Below are positions 12,431 to 25,295 of a DNA stretch of 64,000 nucleotides, piece by piece. Numbering within the stretch: the stretch's first letter is position 1; every line of letters starts with the position of its first letter. The notes under the pieces were generated by a model. The model saw nothing but the letters and a program-made list of their open reading frames with translations, searched no databases and had not been told where the DNA came from. The stretch is from the NCBI GenBank assembly GCA_933228895.1, contig OW121848.1, positions 86,447,470 through 86,511,469 on the forward strand, written 5' to 3'. Origin of the DNA: Platycnemis pennipes. Its lineage: Eukaryota; Arthropoda; Insecta; Odonata; Platycnemididae. Both the position numbers and the translations under genes were made by a program.

Positions 12431-14717
12431 GCAGTCTTCGCACCCAGCATCTCACAGCGCAGAGGAATGAATGCTATGTTGAATACGATAGAAAAATAGA
12501 ATAATCGTATTCACTTCCATTGCTTAAGCTTGATATGGGGCTGACATAATCAAGAAAATCAAATTTAATTCCCAGTTTCGCCCAATATTACAAACTACCT
12601 GGTATTGTATCCCATTGCTGTGACACTTCTAACTCCTTATGCTCTCCACAGACTATGTTTTCGGTCTTTTAAGACATACTCCTAATTAAGCCAAGCATTT
12701 CAACTAATATTTGCAGTGGGCGTAATTAAGTTATTAATTTTATGGTCAATGAAGATTCCTGCTTTCTTATTTCCATGGATAAAAATTACAATTATATTTA
12801 AGAAGTTCTCTGGCCAGATCGTCATCAACTATACTGGATTATTTGTCGTCATTTTTTCATTTCTCATCACATCACTCTTTCACCATGCTTTCTTTGTCCC
12901 ATTTGTATCCCCTGATGTTTATCATGTGGTTTGTCGTACTTCCTCTAGTCAATCACGTAGTACACTAAACAATACAGTACATATATGTAACGCTACAAAG
13001 GGTAATTCTGCGGTCAATAAACTTAAAAAATTGGGATATTTCTTGCCTTTTCGAATCATAAATTCCTAGATCTAAACGCCCTAATCTATACAGAGGCACG
13101 TAATACGGTGTCATAGCCCCATTCCCATGGAGAAGAAGGCAGAACTGGTAACTACGAATTAACGAAAGCCTGTCTTACCTCAGCAATACATACCGCATTG
13201 CCTTGTCAAAATATTTTTTTTTCGGTGGTTAAAAAAGGCAAACGGGCGATATATCCTAAACTACCATAAAATCTACTGAAATACCTGCGCACCTGTTGTA
13301 AGTACATACATATATGGATTCACTTACAGGAAAACTACAAATGATACACAGGCAGTCTTATCCATAAATTTCATAATTCAATGTGCAGTTAATAGGAGAT
13401 ATACGATATCTATTAAATCTGATTGATTGAAGTGGAGTAACAATGTATACTTATGGTATTTTTTCCCGTGATATTTGCTTTAAAGTAATGTGATAAGACT
13501 CAAAAGAATCAGTAGAAATAGCAAATGAAAAATGTAGGAAAAGTACTTAAAATTTTCGAGCTGCATTCATGTCCCATTGTACGTTACGCATGAAAAAAAT
13601 ATAATTGTAAGTACTATATAATGACTTTCATAATTGAATAGAAATAGGCGAATAATAATTGCAGGGGTTAGTGGAACACGTAAATTTAAGTTTTATGCAG
13701 ATTAAGCTACAGTTGAAACGCAATTGGAATAGCTTGGAAATGGTCGGTCTAACAAGAAAATTGGAAAACTGGAACAAAAATAATATTTCAATGTGTTTTG
13801 TGATTTTATTAGTAGCTCATTATTTATGGTTGTTTTCTATTTTATTTTTTAATGTGTATCTCCCATTCTAATAACACATATCTCAATTCTTTACTTACTC
13901 TTTAAAACATTAGATCAGTTACTTTGCTGAAGGCTCATGAGGGAAAGATATGTATTTTTCTGAACAGTCATTGTGGAAAGGTTATTTCTAGATTTTGCAC
14001 AAAAAGTTTTATCACCATGTTAGCTCAACTGCATCACAGCTCAACTGCGAAGCATCTTTAAATATTTTTTTGAAACAAAACGCGGAGAGAGTCTTAGAAA
14101 TCTACTTACGAAAATCACACCATGATTGAAACTCACACCTCACCTATCTACATAGACCAACGTGCCGTGGTTATCTCGCTTGCATTCATTGCTAGAGTGG
14201 TAGAGTATAAACAGGAATATATATTTTCCTTCGCTAAAAAAAGTATTATACCGAGGTATTTCAGATATGCGTAAAAGTCGCACTTGATATGCACATTCGT
14301 TATAAGATGACAGAAGTCAATGAAGTCAGAATGTGTCGGTTGGAAAGAAGTCCCGCACAACCTGAACATTTTAGAATTAGGTATACGTAAACTTCTTCAG
14401 CTGGCGGAGCCACAATACGATATTTTCCAAAATTTAACGCTTGATAGAAATATTTCTGTCAGTTGAACTCTTTGTAATAGTCTTAGGTTTAAGGAGCTTC
14501 AACGGTTGAGGTTATGTCTCTATCTGGTATGGTATGAGGCTATCTATCCTACGACAGATGTATCAACCATGTTTTCAGTAGTATTTAAACCAGGTACCAT
14601 TGGGTTTCCAGGCCAGATCTTGTACAGCTAACACCTAAGTATCACGGCCAGGTTATCTTCTTATATTTTAAGTAGAAAGTATGTATAAATAAATGCGCGT
14701 GATTTCCCGGCGAATAA
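12431..14717. other. AT-rich DNA, nothing recognised
   Basis: Frames up to 117 codons occur, for example at 12716-13069, but they are hydrophobic AT-driven translations of a length expected by chance. No repeats were recognised by eye. Confidence 0.5.
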
Positions 14718-14720
14718 GAC

Positions 14721-14800
14721 ACTCAACTGCCCGAGTCGAGCATCGAAACGTCGGCCAGCATGGACGATCTGAACTGGTGGAATACCCAAGAAGAATTTCA
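14721..14800 (+). repeat. Retroelement-like fragment with GAAACGTCGGCC motif
   Basis: GAGCATC is followed directly by GAAACGTCGGCC, then by a stretch reading to AACTGGTGGAATACCC. Similar sequence, with a stem-like segment before GAAACGTC, is familiar from the non-coding ends of Penelope-like and related arthropod retroelements. The match is from memory and short, so the family is tentative. Confidence 0.4.
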
Positions 14801-15954
14801 TCAGAATGTATGAATGTTAAAACTCGAGAACCAAATGTAGCACAGCTTTGAAACTTTAGGGTTTATGCAATGCCATCCTTTGACAAATAATAGGCTACTT
14901 TTCTTGCAGCTGAAGTTCCTCAGTTTTAACCCTGATGAATCAAAGCGTTCAATTAAAATTTACATGTAAAGGTCTTATGGCTTGAAGCAATTATTTAATT
15001 GGTAAATTTTAATCATAATTATTCATTGCACAAACTTGAGACGCACACTACCCGAGGCATATTGTAATAAAGATTCTTACTTTAGTCGTCGAATATTGAT
15101 TTTGGTTAAAATTACCGGAACTTTGAAGATTTCCCCGGAACTTTCTCAAATTTTTACTCTTTAAACAGCCATTAATCATAGCGACCGAAGGCTTTGTTTA
15201 CAAATAAGTTTGATATGGTTCGTCAACTGAGACGTTCGTTTGTATTTCTCTCTACACTTTTTCCTTAGAATTATTTGTGCTCATTTATCGCTACAACTTT
15301 TCGCCTGTATACCTGAATTTGATTCTTCGCTGCTGGTCTGTATTAGTGAGTGTTTATTTATTTCATTTCCTCTTCTTGCTCAATCCCTGATAACATTACA
15401 CCGGTATTGATAGGTACATACTTCGATTCCCAACTGAAAATTTGAAAATTACACCTATTTTGTGCATAATTTCAGCCACATAATGCCATGAAGGCGTCAA
15501 GGGACGATTGGTAACAATGATTCAAAGCAAATGAAACGTTAGCACCAGAAGGAAATAAGGTGACGGTACGAGCAAAATCAACTTTGTAAGATAAATTAAT
15601 TGAAGATCTTAGGTGTAAGATTCTCTTTTGTAATACTGCTCTATCATTTCATAGTTTTATCCCTCCAGTGGAGAATCAACGTGCACCTTCCGCTATTACT
15701 CTATATTGTAGAACTAAAGATTCTATCTACGAGAGAGAGAGAGTAATTAAAACATTCGTCAACCGGAACCATTATATCTATGAAATACACCCTAATTTCC
15801 TCAGTACTCATTAACAAACTTGAACTAATATGTATTAGTAAGTCTTTTGGGTGCAATAAGTCGCAGGAGCAGGAAAATATACACCGCCTTCCAGAGTCTT
15901 CCTCACCAACTCGAAGCATTTGACAAAGTTTGAGTCGAGCAACATTTTAACGTA
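14801..15954. other. AT-rich DNA, nothing recognised
   Basis: There are no long frames and no repeats beyond short A/T runs. A short GA repeat (GAGAGAGAGAGAG) lies near 15731-15743. Confidence 0.5.
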
Positions 15955-17010
15955 ACGTACGAGGAAATATAAGGGAGGAGGGGACGAAGAAAATGTAGAG
16001 AGGAGAGAGAGAACGTAGTGGGAAGATCAGGGAAAGGGTCGGGAGGGAGAGATAATGGGGTGGTGGGGAAATCTATATGCGAAAGCACATGTGTGTTTTT
16101 CCGCGATAGTTAGCGACTAAACCAGTGCGGGGTGGGAAGTTACATAAAGCGGGGGAGAGGAAACATTTCGGCCTTCCGTAGGGAGGAAGTAGGAGAGCGG
16201 GAGGCTTGACAGTTACTGCGACGCTGGCTGCGGGGGTTGTTTGAGAGGAGGAGGGAAGAAGGTGATGCGGAAAAGTCGACACTGCGGGGGCGGCGTTTCG
16301 GTTGAGACGCGTGCCTACCAAACACACTCCCGACGCCAAAACCACTTTTTCAGCTCACTCTCCGACCCGCCGTTTAATATATACACATACATGTATGTAC
16401 CCGCAACACTTTCCCTCCGTCGCCCCACCCTCTCTTGCGCGAACGCAGCAAAACCACCCTCGGTCGTCTCCCTTCCCCAGTCCCAACTCACACCCCGTCA
16501 CCCTGTCTTCCCGTTCGTGACAGATGCGGCATGGGGCGGCGGGGGTGGGGGGGGGGGGTGGAAAGAAGGGAAGAGGGGGGGGGGTGGGTGGGCATGGGCT
16601 GAATGAGCACTCGAAAGAGGGCCATTCATCGCGGGAGGAGAAGGTTCCGGTGGCAGGTTTATTGCGACTCCCTGCGCTCAGGCGCCAGGGGGCGTGTTCC
16701 AACGTTCATTCTTCCCCGGGTCCGCCTCAGAGCCAGCCTGCCTCCTTACCATCCACCCGCACACACTCCATCCCCCCGATTCCCGCCCCCTACTCCTTTG
16801 CGTCCTCCCTCTCGATAGCTAACGGCTCAGGCCGAGCCACCCCCTTGCTCTCATCCCAGCACCCCAAGGAACCTCCCGCCCAGATGATTCCTCCCCCTAC
16901 CCTCACGAAAACCATCTCACCCCTGGAAACCCCTCCACTCCTCCAGGCAATGCAACAACATCCCTCCCGGAGGGCGCTTTCCCTGGGCCCTACTTCCTCA
17001 AAACAATTCT
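15955..17010. other. Strand-asymmetric island with two purine-to-pyrimidine switches
   Basis: 15955-16280 is purine-rich, 16320-16520 pyrimidine-rich, 16525-16640 almost pure G with A and T (including runs of 8 to 12 G near 16546-16584), and 16690-17010 pyrimidine-rich. Overlapping frames on both strands (up to 198 codons) reflect stop-poor composition and give Pro/Ser- or Gly-rich products without domains. The G runs could form G-quadruplexes on the + strand. Confidence 0.7.
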
Positions 17011-17409
17011 CGTGGTGTATCCAGCCTGACCATACAGTCTCTGTTATAACGATGTACATGCAACACTCGATCAGGCTGCCACATGAATGCATGACCACAA
17101 CTTGGTATACATTAATCTAATGGTCATGAAGCTGGTTGTTGAGTGCATATATAAATATACATGTAATACTTATTCATGTAATCAATTTTCAGTTCATAAC
17201 TGGTTACTTGGAAACGTTTTTGTATTCGATACAATAGAGGAAATTGGAGGCATAATTCAGCGGGAAACTAGAGTTGCAACTAACAGATAGAAATAAATGA
17301 TTCATTTCATAGATAAAAAGCTGTTCTGGGTAAAATTTCGTTGATCAAGCTGGTAAATCATAGGTCGTTCGACAAATAGTAGCTGAAATATGAATTTATG
17401 CTCATAGCT
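17011..17409. other. AT-rich DNA, nothing recognised
   Basis: Unique-looking sequence between the island and the hairpin; no long frame or repeat was seen. Confidence 0.5.
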
Positions 17410-17456
17410 CTTTGTTCTATACAGGTAAAACTGCTATTTACCTGTATAGAACAAAG
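17410..17456. repeat. Perfect 20-bp inverted repeat with 7-base loop
   Basis: 17410-17429 is the exact reverse complement of 17437-17456, with loop ACTGCTA. The sequence outside the arms does not continue the symmetry and is not a recognised element. It fits a replication template-switch event; a cruciform-forming functional site cannot be excluded. Confidence 0.95.
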
Positions 17457-19379
17457 TCGTCTAAAGAACAAAAATCGTCTAAAAAAGTCACTCTGGTGAC
17501 TTATTGACCAAGTGACCAATTTATTGCCTTTACAATCCATCAGAATTCACATAAGTTGCAAACATCAGGGGCTTACTCTAGTGGCAATACTGTGAGTTGA
17601 TTAAAAGAAACAAATTGCTTTTATTTGCTAAGAAGCAACTGCCAAGACTAAACTTTAAAATATTTTCGCAAATATCACTCTTAACCTCATACTCTACCAA
17701 ACTTAAATGAGTATTATAATAAAACGCATAGTTAATGATGACAAAATATCAGTTTAACTAACTTATATATCAATAATTGTATGTTCTAATAAAAATAAAT
17801 GAATAACCGAGGGAAATAAATGGAAGCCACTGTTAATGTACACAATATTTTACCGAACACCCGTTTTGACCAAGGGGGTACGAATGTACTGGAGGAAAAA
17901 ATGAGAAAAAATTAGGAAAATACAAGGCCTAAAGGATGACAATGACACCCGAATGGGGATGGATGGGAAGGATTAAGCCGCACCTACTTCGTACAAAACG
18001 GCGTTTTATTCAGCCTATTATGGATACGGCTTGTGTAGTAAAACAAATATCAATGAAATCGAATCCAAATTTCATCACATTGGCGTCAATTAATCTTCCT
18101 AGGGACATTTAAAGGGAGTATAAGTGCAATATGATTCCCCTGGAAGTTAATTTTAATACTGGAACTGGTCTGAATTTAATCTATGCAAACTAATAATTTG
18201 GCGTGCAAAAACAACGTTTATTCATAAGGGTATGTGTGTAGCAAGCCCCGTATGTCTGTACCTGGCCACTGGGTTCTCAAATCAGCTACGGTGCCTCCTC
18301 CAGTAAATTCTAACCTTCTTAGTTTTTGACAGTCTGTTTCTTTCAACTTGTCATTGCCAAAACTTTCAAATGAAAGTTTTAACAATGTTATTGGTAGAGT
18401 ATCCCTTGATTCCAGCTATTCTTGTTTTAAAATTGACATCTATGAGACTGGAATATAAAAACTCCTCATTCATTTACGGGCTTATATTATCTCCATTATT
18501 TTTCACTGGGAGCGATTTCCAAATCACTTTCACGATATCTGCTGATGTGCTTACCGGCTCATCAACCTTGGTCCCGATTAACTTGGACAATTATTTATCA
18601 GAGGAAATCTTGCTGTTGAGAACATAATTGGGAAAAACATTAATGTAGGTTTAAGTTTTTTTGCGGAAAGTTTGCAATTCTTGAACTTCCTCTTGGCGTG
18701 AAAAAGTGACTCATACAACCTTCATAAATGTATCCATTTTTAAATACTAACATCCTCTCCATCGTTCACTTTCCTTCTCTCTCGCTCTGCTCGAGAGAGC
18801 TTCCCGCCACTACGTCAGTAAAGGGATAACTCAGTAACCTCCCCATCATTTCCTCTTCATGAAATGTGCATAAAAACTTACACGTACGCATTTTTTCACG
18901 AATTTTATGGTAAAAGGTGAAACATAGCAACATCATTTTAGGTTTGGTTGATACTTTAAGCCTCAATCCACTATTTCCAGTGAAAAGGTTCTGAGAATTG
19001 CAATGAAAATTTGCATGGATAATCTGAGTGTTGACCAGAAGCTGATTATTGACATTTAGATGCAAATGAGATTATAATGACACACCATGATAGGACTGCA
19101 CGAATTCACTAATAGGCCAATGATTGATGGGTTTTTATTCAAATGCTAATCCTCGCATACTATTGCCCTGAATCGGGCCATGTAAGCTGATGTTTTCACC
19201 CACCCCTTCGTTTTACCCGTAATTCTGCCGCCATTAGGGGCAATAAAATCCAAGTTTGGCCCACATACCATGAAAATTGATAATGGAATCCTTCTTCTGG
19301 GCGGGATATCGGATAGTCTTCTAATTGTCACTTAATGGGTGGATCGATTAGTGAGGGGTGATATAAATCGCGTACTTTG
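17457..19379. other. AT-rich DNA, nothing recognised
   Basis: Frames up to 99 codons occur on both strands without domain content. No dispersed repeat was identified by eye. Confidence 0.5.
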
Positions 19380-20240
19380 AGGAGGAGACAGACGTACTGA
19401 TGGATGACAAATTGTTGTTCGGGGCCTGGAATACTCTCCTCTTATCCAACAACGATCCGTCTGGAGCGTCGAGGGTAAAAGAGAGTCTACGTACAAGGAA
19501 GGATAGCTGAGGCTGCAAAAGATTGGAGCGGGGGGGGAAGGAGTGAGGTCGTAGAAGGGAGAAAGGAAGATGCTCTGCCTGAATACTTCAATTAACCGCA
19601 GGGGATGACAGGTTTGCTAGTTGTGTAAACGCGTTAATCGTGACTTAAGGAAGGTTCGAGAAGGGCGTAATGGCGCGCGCAGGGGGTTTACTGGATCGTT
19701 AAAGGCGTTTTCGGGAGAGGGGAGAGAGGGTTGGTGAATTGGATAGGGAGGTGGTGAGGGAAGCAGTCAAGGATAGGAAAAAGAGAGATAGGGAGTGATA
19801 GAGGGAAATGCACCGAGTCAGCTCTTAGCGTATTCCGAGTTTGTCTCCGGAGGTAGGCTGTAATGCCCCACGTTCTCATCAAGTCTCTCTCTCTCCCTCG
19901 TGGGTCCCTCTTGGAAAATTGAGTTCCGTCGTTTCAAGGGTGACGTGGGGAACGTTAATTATCCCTCCCCTCTCTCCCCCGCAGTCCTTTTCCAGCTTTC
20001 TCCATCTCCCAGATCCCCATCTCATTTCTCTCTCTATCCCTCGCCCTGTTTCGCTCACCCACTCCCCTTCCAATCCATCTCAAGTCCTATCACTTTGCTC
20101 TCTTCGCCACATTTCTCTCTCTCTCTCTCTCTCCCTCTTCGTTCCAACTTCGAGGGTTCTCTTTCCATCTTCCTCAATCCGCCGCCCCCTAAATGCTTTA
20201 CGCCCAAACTCACCAGAACCTCAAGGCGTTGATTCCTGCT
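19380..20240. other. Strand-asymmetric island, purine then pyrimidine
   Basis: About 19480-19810 is G/A-rich and about 19870-20215 is C/T-rich, switching over some 60 bases. A (CT)n microsatellite of about 20 bases lies at 20113-20133. The frames of 64-157 codons here are composition-driven (Ser/Pro/Leu-rich) and not called as genes. Confidence 0.7.
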
Positions 20241-20560
20241 CTAACGACCAATTGTTTTCATTGCTAATAGTTTTCCCGTATTATGCCCGGAAGATGGTAG
20301 GAACCGAAATTTGATATTTTTCGATTGCTCTTGCGAAATAGTCGTAAGCCATTAAGCCGATCCGAGTTGAATGTGATGGAACTGGATCCAGAACTGGCTT
20401 AAAGCCATTACAAGTATGTTCAAAGAAAAATGCTACTCATTACCACGTAGAGGTTTACACTGCACAAGGTGGTAGTTAAAAGCGCATAAAAATAAAAAGC
20501 AGGGGATGAATAAATTTTTCGCACACACTTAGATTAGTAAATTATGAATCATTGCGAATA
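20241..20560. other. AT-rich spacer, nothing recognised
   Basis: Sequence between the island and the first SINE; no feature was seen. Confidence 0.5.
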
Positions 20561-20567
20561 TCAATTT

Positions 20568-20915
20568 CAAAACCTTGGTTGGTTGGTTATTCAGGGGAGG
20601 CGACCGACAGCTGAGGTCATTTGCTTTATTTAGGATAGGTGGGTAATTGGGTAATGGTAGGAGTTTTCAGGGAACGGAAGAAGGGTAGAGAGAAACCCGT
20701 CGTCGGCATTAGCCTACTTTTAACGAAAGACGCCAAGGGGACTACGGCTTAACGTCACATCCGACGGACGGAGTACTGAACTTGAAATGCCCCCTACTCA
20801 AGTAGGGATCGGCTTGCTACCGAAAAATCCACCACTTCCGGGAGTTGAACCCGGGCCCTCGGGATGGGAGCTAAGTACTCTAGCCACCACACCAACCCAA
20901 TCCCCTTCATCTACT
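20568..20915 (-). mobile_element. tRNA-derived SINE (minus orientation)
   Basis: On the minus strand the head carries an A-box-like GTGGCTAGAG and a B-box GGGTTCAACTCC, at about 20840-20900, as in RNA polymerase III promoters of tRNA origin. The body reads through TTGGCGTCTTTCGTTAA and GGCTAATGCCGACG, and the 3' end runs into repeated GGTT units seen on the + strand at 20575-20588. TCAATTT at 20561-20567 and 20916-20922 may be the target duplication. The body is shared with the SINE at 21500-21740 in the opposite orientation. No coding capacity is expected. Confidence 0.8.
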
Positions 20916-20922
20916 TCAATTT

Positions 20923-21499
20923 GTCTTTAGCTTTGACTAGATTATTTCACACCTCTGAGCATTCGACATAATCGTAAGATTTTCGGACAAAATGTAAGAA
21001 TATCACCTCGTGAATGAAGAGCACCAAAGAATAACGGACTATGAAAAATTACCGCCGTCAAGAGCATGAGACTCACTGCTTTTATACCGTAGAATTTCAC
21101 ATTCAATCTTATAATATTTATAGTTATAGAGTATGTATAATGAAGAGTACTATGGCAAAACATTATCTCAGAAAATGTTCCCTTGATATGAAATAATTAT
21201 TTACTTCGTTCTTCTTTTAGTAGTTCACAAATTGAGGTATGGTTTTAACGATCCTAAGAATCAAAACTCGGATAATAGGCACAAAAATAGATCTAAGTCA
21301 TTTGACTTACAGATTCCCAAGAAAATAAAATGTGTCAAGATAAAGCCTTTATCGTCTTTACAATTTCTTCACTTCATTTAAGCTATTTTTTATATTGTTC
21401 CCATAAATCTTAGATGCTTTCATATATCGTGGAACCTCAGAAGCTCCCTCGGGCTATTTATTTATTATGAATTAATCTGATCCAGCAAGCGGTAATACG
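20923..21499. other. AT-rich spacer between two SINEs
   Basis: A 73-codon minus frame is present at 20942-21163 without any recognisable domain. Nothing else was seen. Confidence 0.5.
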
Positions 21500-21740
21500 C
21501 TGCAAGAGGGTCAGGTTGGTGCAGCATTTAGAGTATTGACCTCTCACCCCGTGAACCCGGGTTCAAATTCCGGCAGCGGAAGATATTTACATCGGTAAGC
21601 CGGTCACTACTTGATTTTATATTTTTAGGAGAGCATTCGAGGACAGTATTCCGGACGTCGTATGGGTCGTAAAACCGTTGTCTGTTTGGTGCCTTTCGTT
21701 AAGGACCTGCTAATGGCGACGCCGAGTTTCTCTTGACAAC
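21500..21740 (+). mobile_element. tRNA-derived SINE (plus orientation)
   Basis: The head contains an A-box-like TTGGTGCAGCATTTAGAG followed by the B-box GGGTTCAAATTCC at about 21558-21570. The body contains GTAAAACCGTTG, GGTGCCTTTCGTTAA and GCTAATGGCGACGCCGAG, then TTTCTCTT, matching the minus-strand SINE at 20568-20915 part by part. The exact ends and a target duplication were not determined. Being the same family in inverted orientation about 600 bases away, the pair could recombine or form a long imperfect hairpin in a transcript. Confidence 0.75.
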
Positions 21741-22370
21741 TTAATTCTCCTCCTTGTACCTTTCCTTCCAGTTAAAGCGCCTGTAACTGCGGGCACAACC
21801 CTGAAAACATAGATGAGATAACACGCTCGAAGGGACAAATGAGATACCAAACACAAAGAAATTAATTGGGATATAAAACACAACAGTTAGGCGATCAGTT
21901 TGAAAGAAAATTGGTGAAGATTGATCCGTTTTTTGGCCAATAAGGGAATCATCAATTTTCATGTAAATATTCAAAGGTATGTTGCCTTACACAATATTTG
22001 CATTTGAATTCATGAAGTTTACTGAAATGTGGATGCTCGTAGATAGATGCGTCCCGTCTGTGAGCTAAGATTTGAGAACTTCAAATTCAAACCTTAGATG
22101 CTATCAATTAAGATCTAAAAAAACCTCTGAAAAAATAGTTTGAATAAATGAATATTTAAAAGAATGTGTTTTTCGAAACAAAGTTTGATGCAAAAATTGA
22201 TAAAAAAGATTCATTTATCACCATTTGTACTATGTATCAATACATTTTCTATATTGCAAAACCTAATTGATTCTACCTCTAAAGTAACATTTTATTGAAA
22301 GCCACAAACTACAAGAAGTACTAGAATAAAATTATCGGCAAAATTTTATAATTTAATGTATGCTAACTTT
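21741..22370. other. AT-rich DNA, nothing recognised
   Basis: Only chance-length frames were seen, for example 77 codons at 21741-21974 on the minus strand. Confidence 0.5.
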
Positions 22371-22625
22371 TGATCCCCCCATTAGCTCTTCTCTTCGACT
22401 CTCTCCCCATTACTCAAATACACTTATTCACTCTTCAGTGCTCCTTAACTCCTTCCCCATCCCCCTTTCCGCACCTTCTCTACTACGCGCCTAATTAAAG
22501 AGGGAATTAAGTATAGGGGTGGTAAAAGATGGAGGGGAAAGGAAAAGGAGTGCCCCGCAAAATTCCTCCATTCCTCCTATCCCTCTAATTATTCCCAGGC
22601 TCCCTCTTTGATCGCTTATAATTAA
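22371..22625. other. Small asymmetric island
   Basis: 22374-22490 is pyrimidine-rich, 22497-22560 purine-rich and 22560-22612 pyrimidine-rich. It is a smaller relative of the larger islands. Confidence 0.5.
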
Positions 22626-24779
22626 TGCTCATGGAGTGCAGAGCACGTCGTATTGATGTCACGGGAGTAACATCCGATTCTATAAAAATATTTTATGCAT
22701 GAAAGGACATTACCCAGTGATAAGTGGTAGTAAAAACACATCAAAGGTTTCTTTTGGCCTAACGAAAATTTACCTACCACTCAAGGGAGTTTCTGTTCAA
22801 GGAAATGAGTATAAGCCCGAGATAAAAATGCCACAAGGAGGGTATGACATAGATTTGATATCTAAAAACATTCAAGTTATTCATTTCATAACGTGGTTCA
22901 TTGGACAAAAATCCCAATTTGAATACAAGTCAACGCATTCATTGATAACTTTAGGAACAGCATTTATGGGTGAAATGAAGAATGACAGAACGAACAATCG
23001 GTACTTTTCGAGATCGATATACATTTTTTACCACTCTGTTACCCTTTGCAGGTTCAAGGAGTAAGTTTCCTAAATTTAGTAATCGTCTTCCTTCTTTAAA
23101 TTCTGTCTAAAACGATCATCTCACAAATTTGTATGTAAAATGTCTTCAGTAATTGAATGCAACTTTACAGCAGGTAATGAAAATGTACATCAAGGCTATG
23201 CTTATGTTCTTCTTCGATGAATATCTTTTATGACGTGAGTAGAATTTTAGTAGCTTATCGATTTGATAAAAACCATTGAGTGTTGGTCTTGCATCCCTGT
23301 ACTTAAAATAATGGAATAAAATAGGATGAAAAGGACGCAAAAATATTTTTAAGGGAAACGATTAAGGTTTTATTTAAAATTAGTGACTGATAATACAGCA
23401 TTATTAGTAATTTTCTAAGATGATCAGTTTTTGAGCGTGTTAAAAGTTACTAGAAGTAAAAGGGCTATGGGGTCTGGAATAGTGCCACCGACCCTCAGGT
23501 TATGAGGAAAATGCGAATATAACTGTGCTACTGAGGATTTCTGATCCCATAGGGAATTTTTGGGTGGATTAGTAGGAATTAGTTCTAGGCATGTACAAAC
23601 ATGCATGAAATAATTCCTAACGATACAGCATGGCCTAAAGGAGCAATAAATTTGTAGTCTAAACACCACTGATTAAATCTGTAATATTATTTGGAACCAA
23701 AATTAAGTTTCATGTTTTTGTAATGATATTCAATATAATTAGACAGAACACAAGAAATAATTCCTTACTTGACCTATTAGTCTGATAAACCGGCTTCTCT
23801 AAAATCAGATCAATAAACAATTTAACTAGTGACTAATCGAACAAAGAATGTGTGCCAATATTGTCATTATTCGACACATAAATTAGATATCAAACGCTTT
23901 AATTGTTTGTACAATTTTGGAAAAAAACGGAGTCGCTCGAACAGCTAATGGAAGTTGAAAGTGGATTTTATTACTGCAACAGACCCACTTGCTATTAAGA
24001 GTCATCTGAATAAGTAAAATAACTTGTTCCCCATTAATAGCACAGAAAATAACAACGTCAACGCAAATCGAAATACAGAAGAGCCACGGGTAAATCTTGT
24101 CTTCAGAAAGTATTTAATCATTGTTGGGATCAGATTAAGGGCTATGTACCCAACTCGACCACCAGATGTAATATATCATGCCCAAGAGAAAAAAAGGCAT
24201 AGGTATCTCAGAGTACTGCAGGATCTGCAATAGCTAGGTCGTAATGTGCATTTTATCTTGGTTATCGAACTGAAACCTGATCCTTGATAATAAATACGAT
24301 CGAGTTAAATCGATAATAAATACGAGGAGTCCAATCAAGTACTACCTAGTATTGTAATAATAAGAAAACCGAAAACTACATGTTCTAAGAATTAAAGGAT
24401 ATTTTCTAGTGCTGCCCGTTACTGCCAAAAGAAGTAACGAAATTCAAAGTCACGCATATCTAAGTATGTAACGCATCGTTCAACCATGTTTTTACGCATG
24501 AGTATTATAAGTTAAAGTTTAAGCAATTTTATAAAATAAGAGAACACTTAAGATGGAGAAACTGTGGAAAAACAAATTACTATCCTAATTCTCGGAACAA
24601 ACCTGTCACAGAAATGAATATTTGTTTTTCAAAATAGTTACCACCACTAAGTTGGAAAAGTTAATTACGATGCACTTCTATTATCTTGAAGAGACTCTTA
24701 GATGCACTGAAATTTCTTGATAAGAATGATCAGAGCTTGGAACTCCAACGCTCGATCCTCAAAGGATTGGAATATTTCG
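22626..24779. other. AT-rich DNA, nothing recognised
   Basis: A 121-codon plus frame lies at 22699-23064. It has no domain, signal peptide or supporting splice context that I can identify, and such lengths arise by chance in AT-rich DNA of this size. Confidence 0.5.
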
Positions 24780-25295
24780 ATCTCATGTCACTCTTCTCGT
24801 TCCCCTGCTTCCTCCCCCTTCCCGTTGTTTACCTTCGGCGGATCCACTTGCACGTGATCCGAAGCACTGCTTTCCTGATATCCCCTTTCTCCCTCCCCGT
24901 TTTAATTTGTTCCTCCTCCATTCCAATAACTTCTCAGTCTCCTTTTCCCTTTCGTCCTCAACGATTCTCCCCACTCCCCATTCTTCTTATCCCGACGTTC
25001 CCATACCCTCAGCCCGCATCCTCCAATCTCCATCCTTCTTTCCGCCTATTCCCCCCGGCGATTTTCTGCTTTCGGAAATTGCGCGTCAATATTCCCGACA
25101 ACTCTTTCCCCGCTCCTCCTTAGCAGCAACCAGCCCCACCCCTCCTTTCCAATTCTTTTTTCCATCTTCCAATCTTCCGCGCCGCACTTGCCCACGCTCC
25201 CCCATTCCTCTTTCTCTTCCCAGACTGCCGTCAGAATACCCTTCTACACCCCTTCCATCTCTGCCCCACTCCCCACGTGTTACCCCATCGTAGAT
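24780..25295. other. Pyrimidine-rich island
   Basis: About 510 bases of strongly C/T-biased sequence on the + strand, with open frames of 128-145 codons in two frames at once. That is the mark of stop-poor composition rather than coding. There is no purine partner tract next to it. Confidence 0.65.

Noticed and set aside
12716..13069. 117-codon hydrophobic frame that could pass for a membrane protein
   Set aside because: Hydrophobicity follows from T-rich codons; no family resemblance or conserved topology was seen.
16524..17120. 198-codon plus-strand frame
   Set aside because: It begins in a G-run cluster and continues in a C/T tract; composition explains it and no domain is visible.
22699..23064. 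121-codon plus-strand frame in AT-rich DNA
   Set aside because: No recognisable domain; by a rough estimate from stop-codon frequency several frames of this length are expected by chance in 64 kb read six ways.
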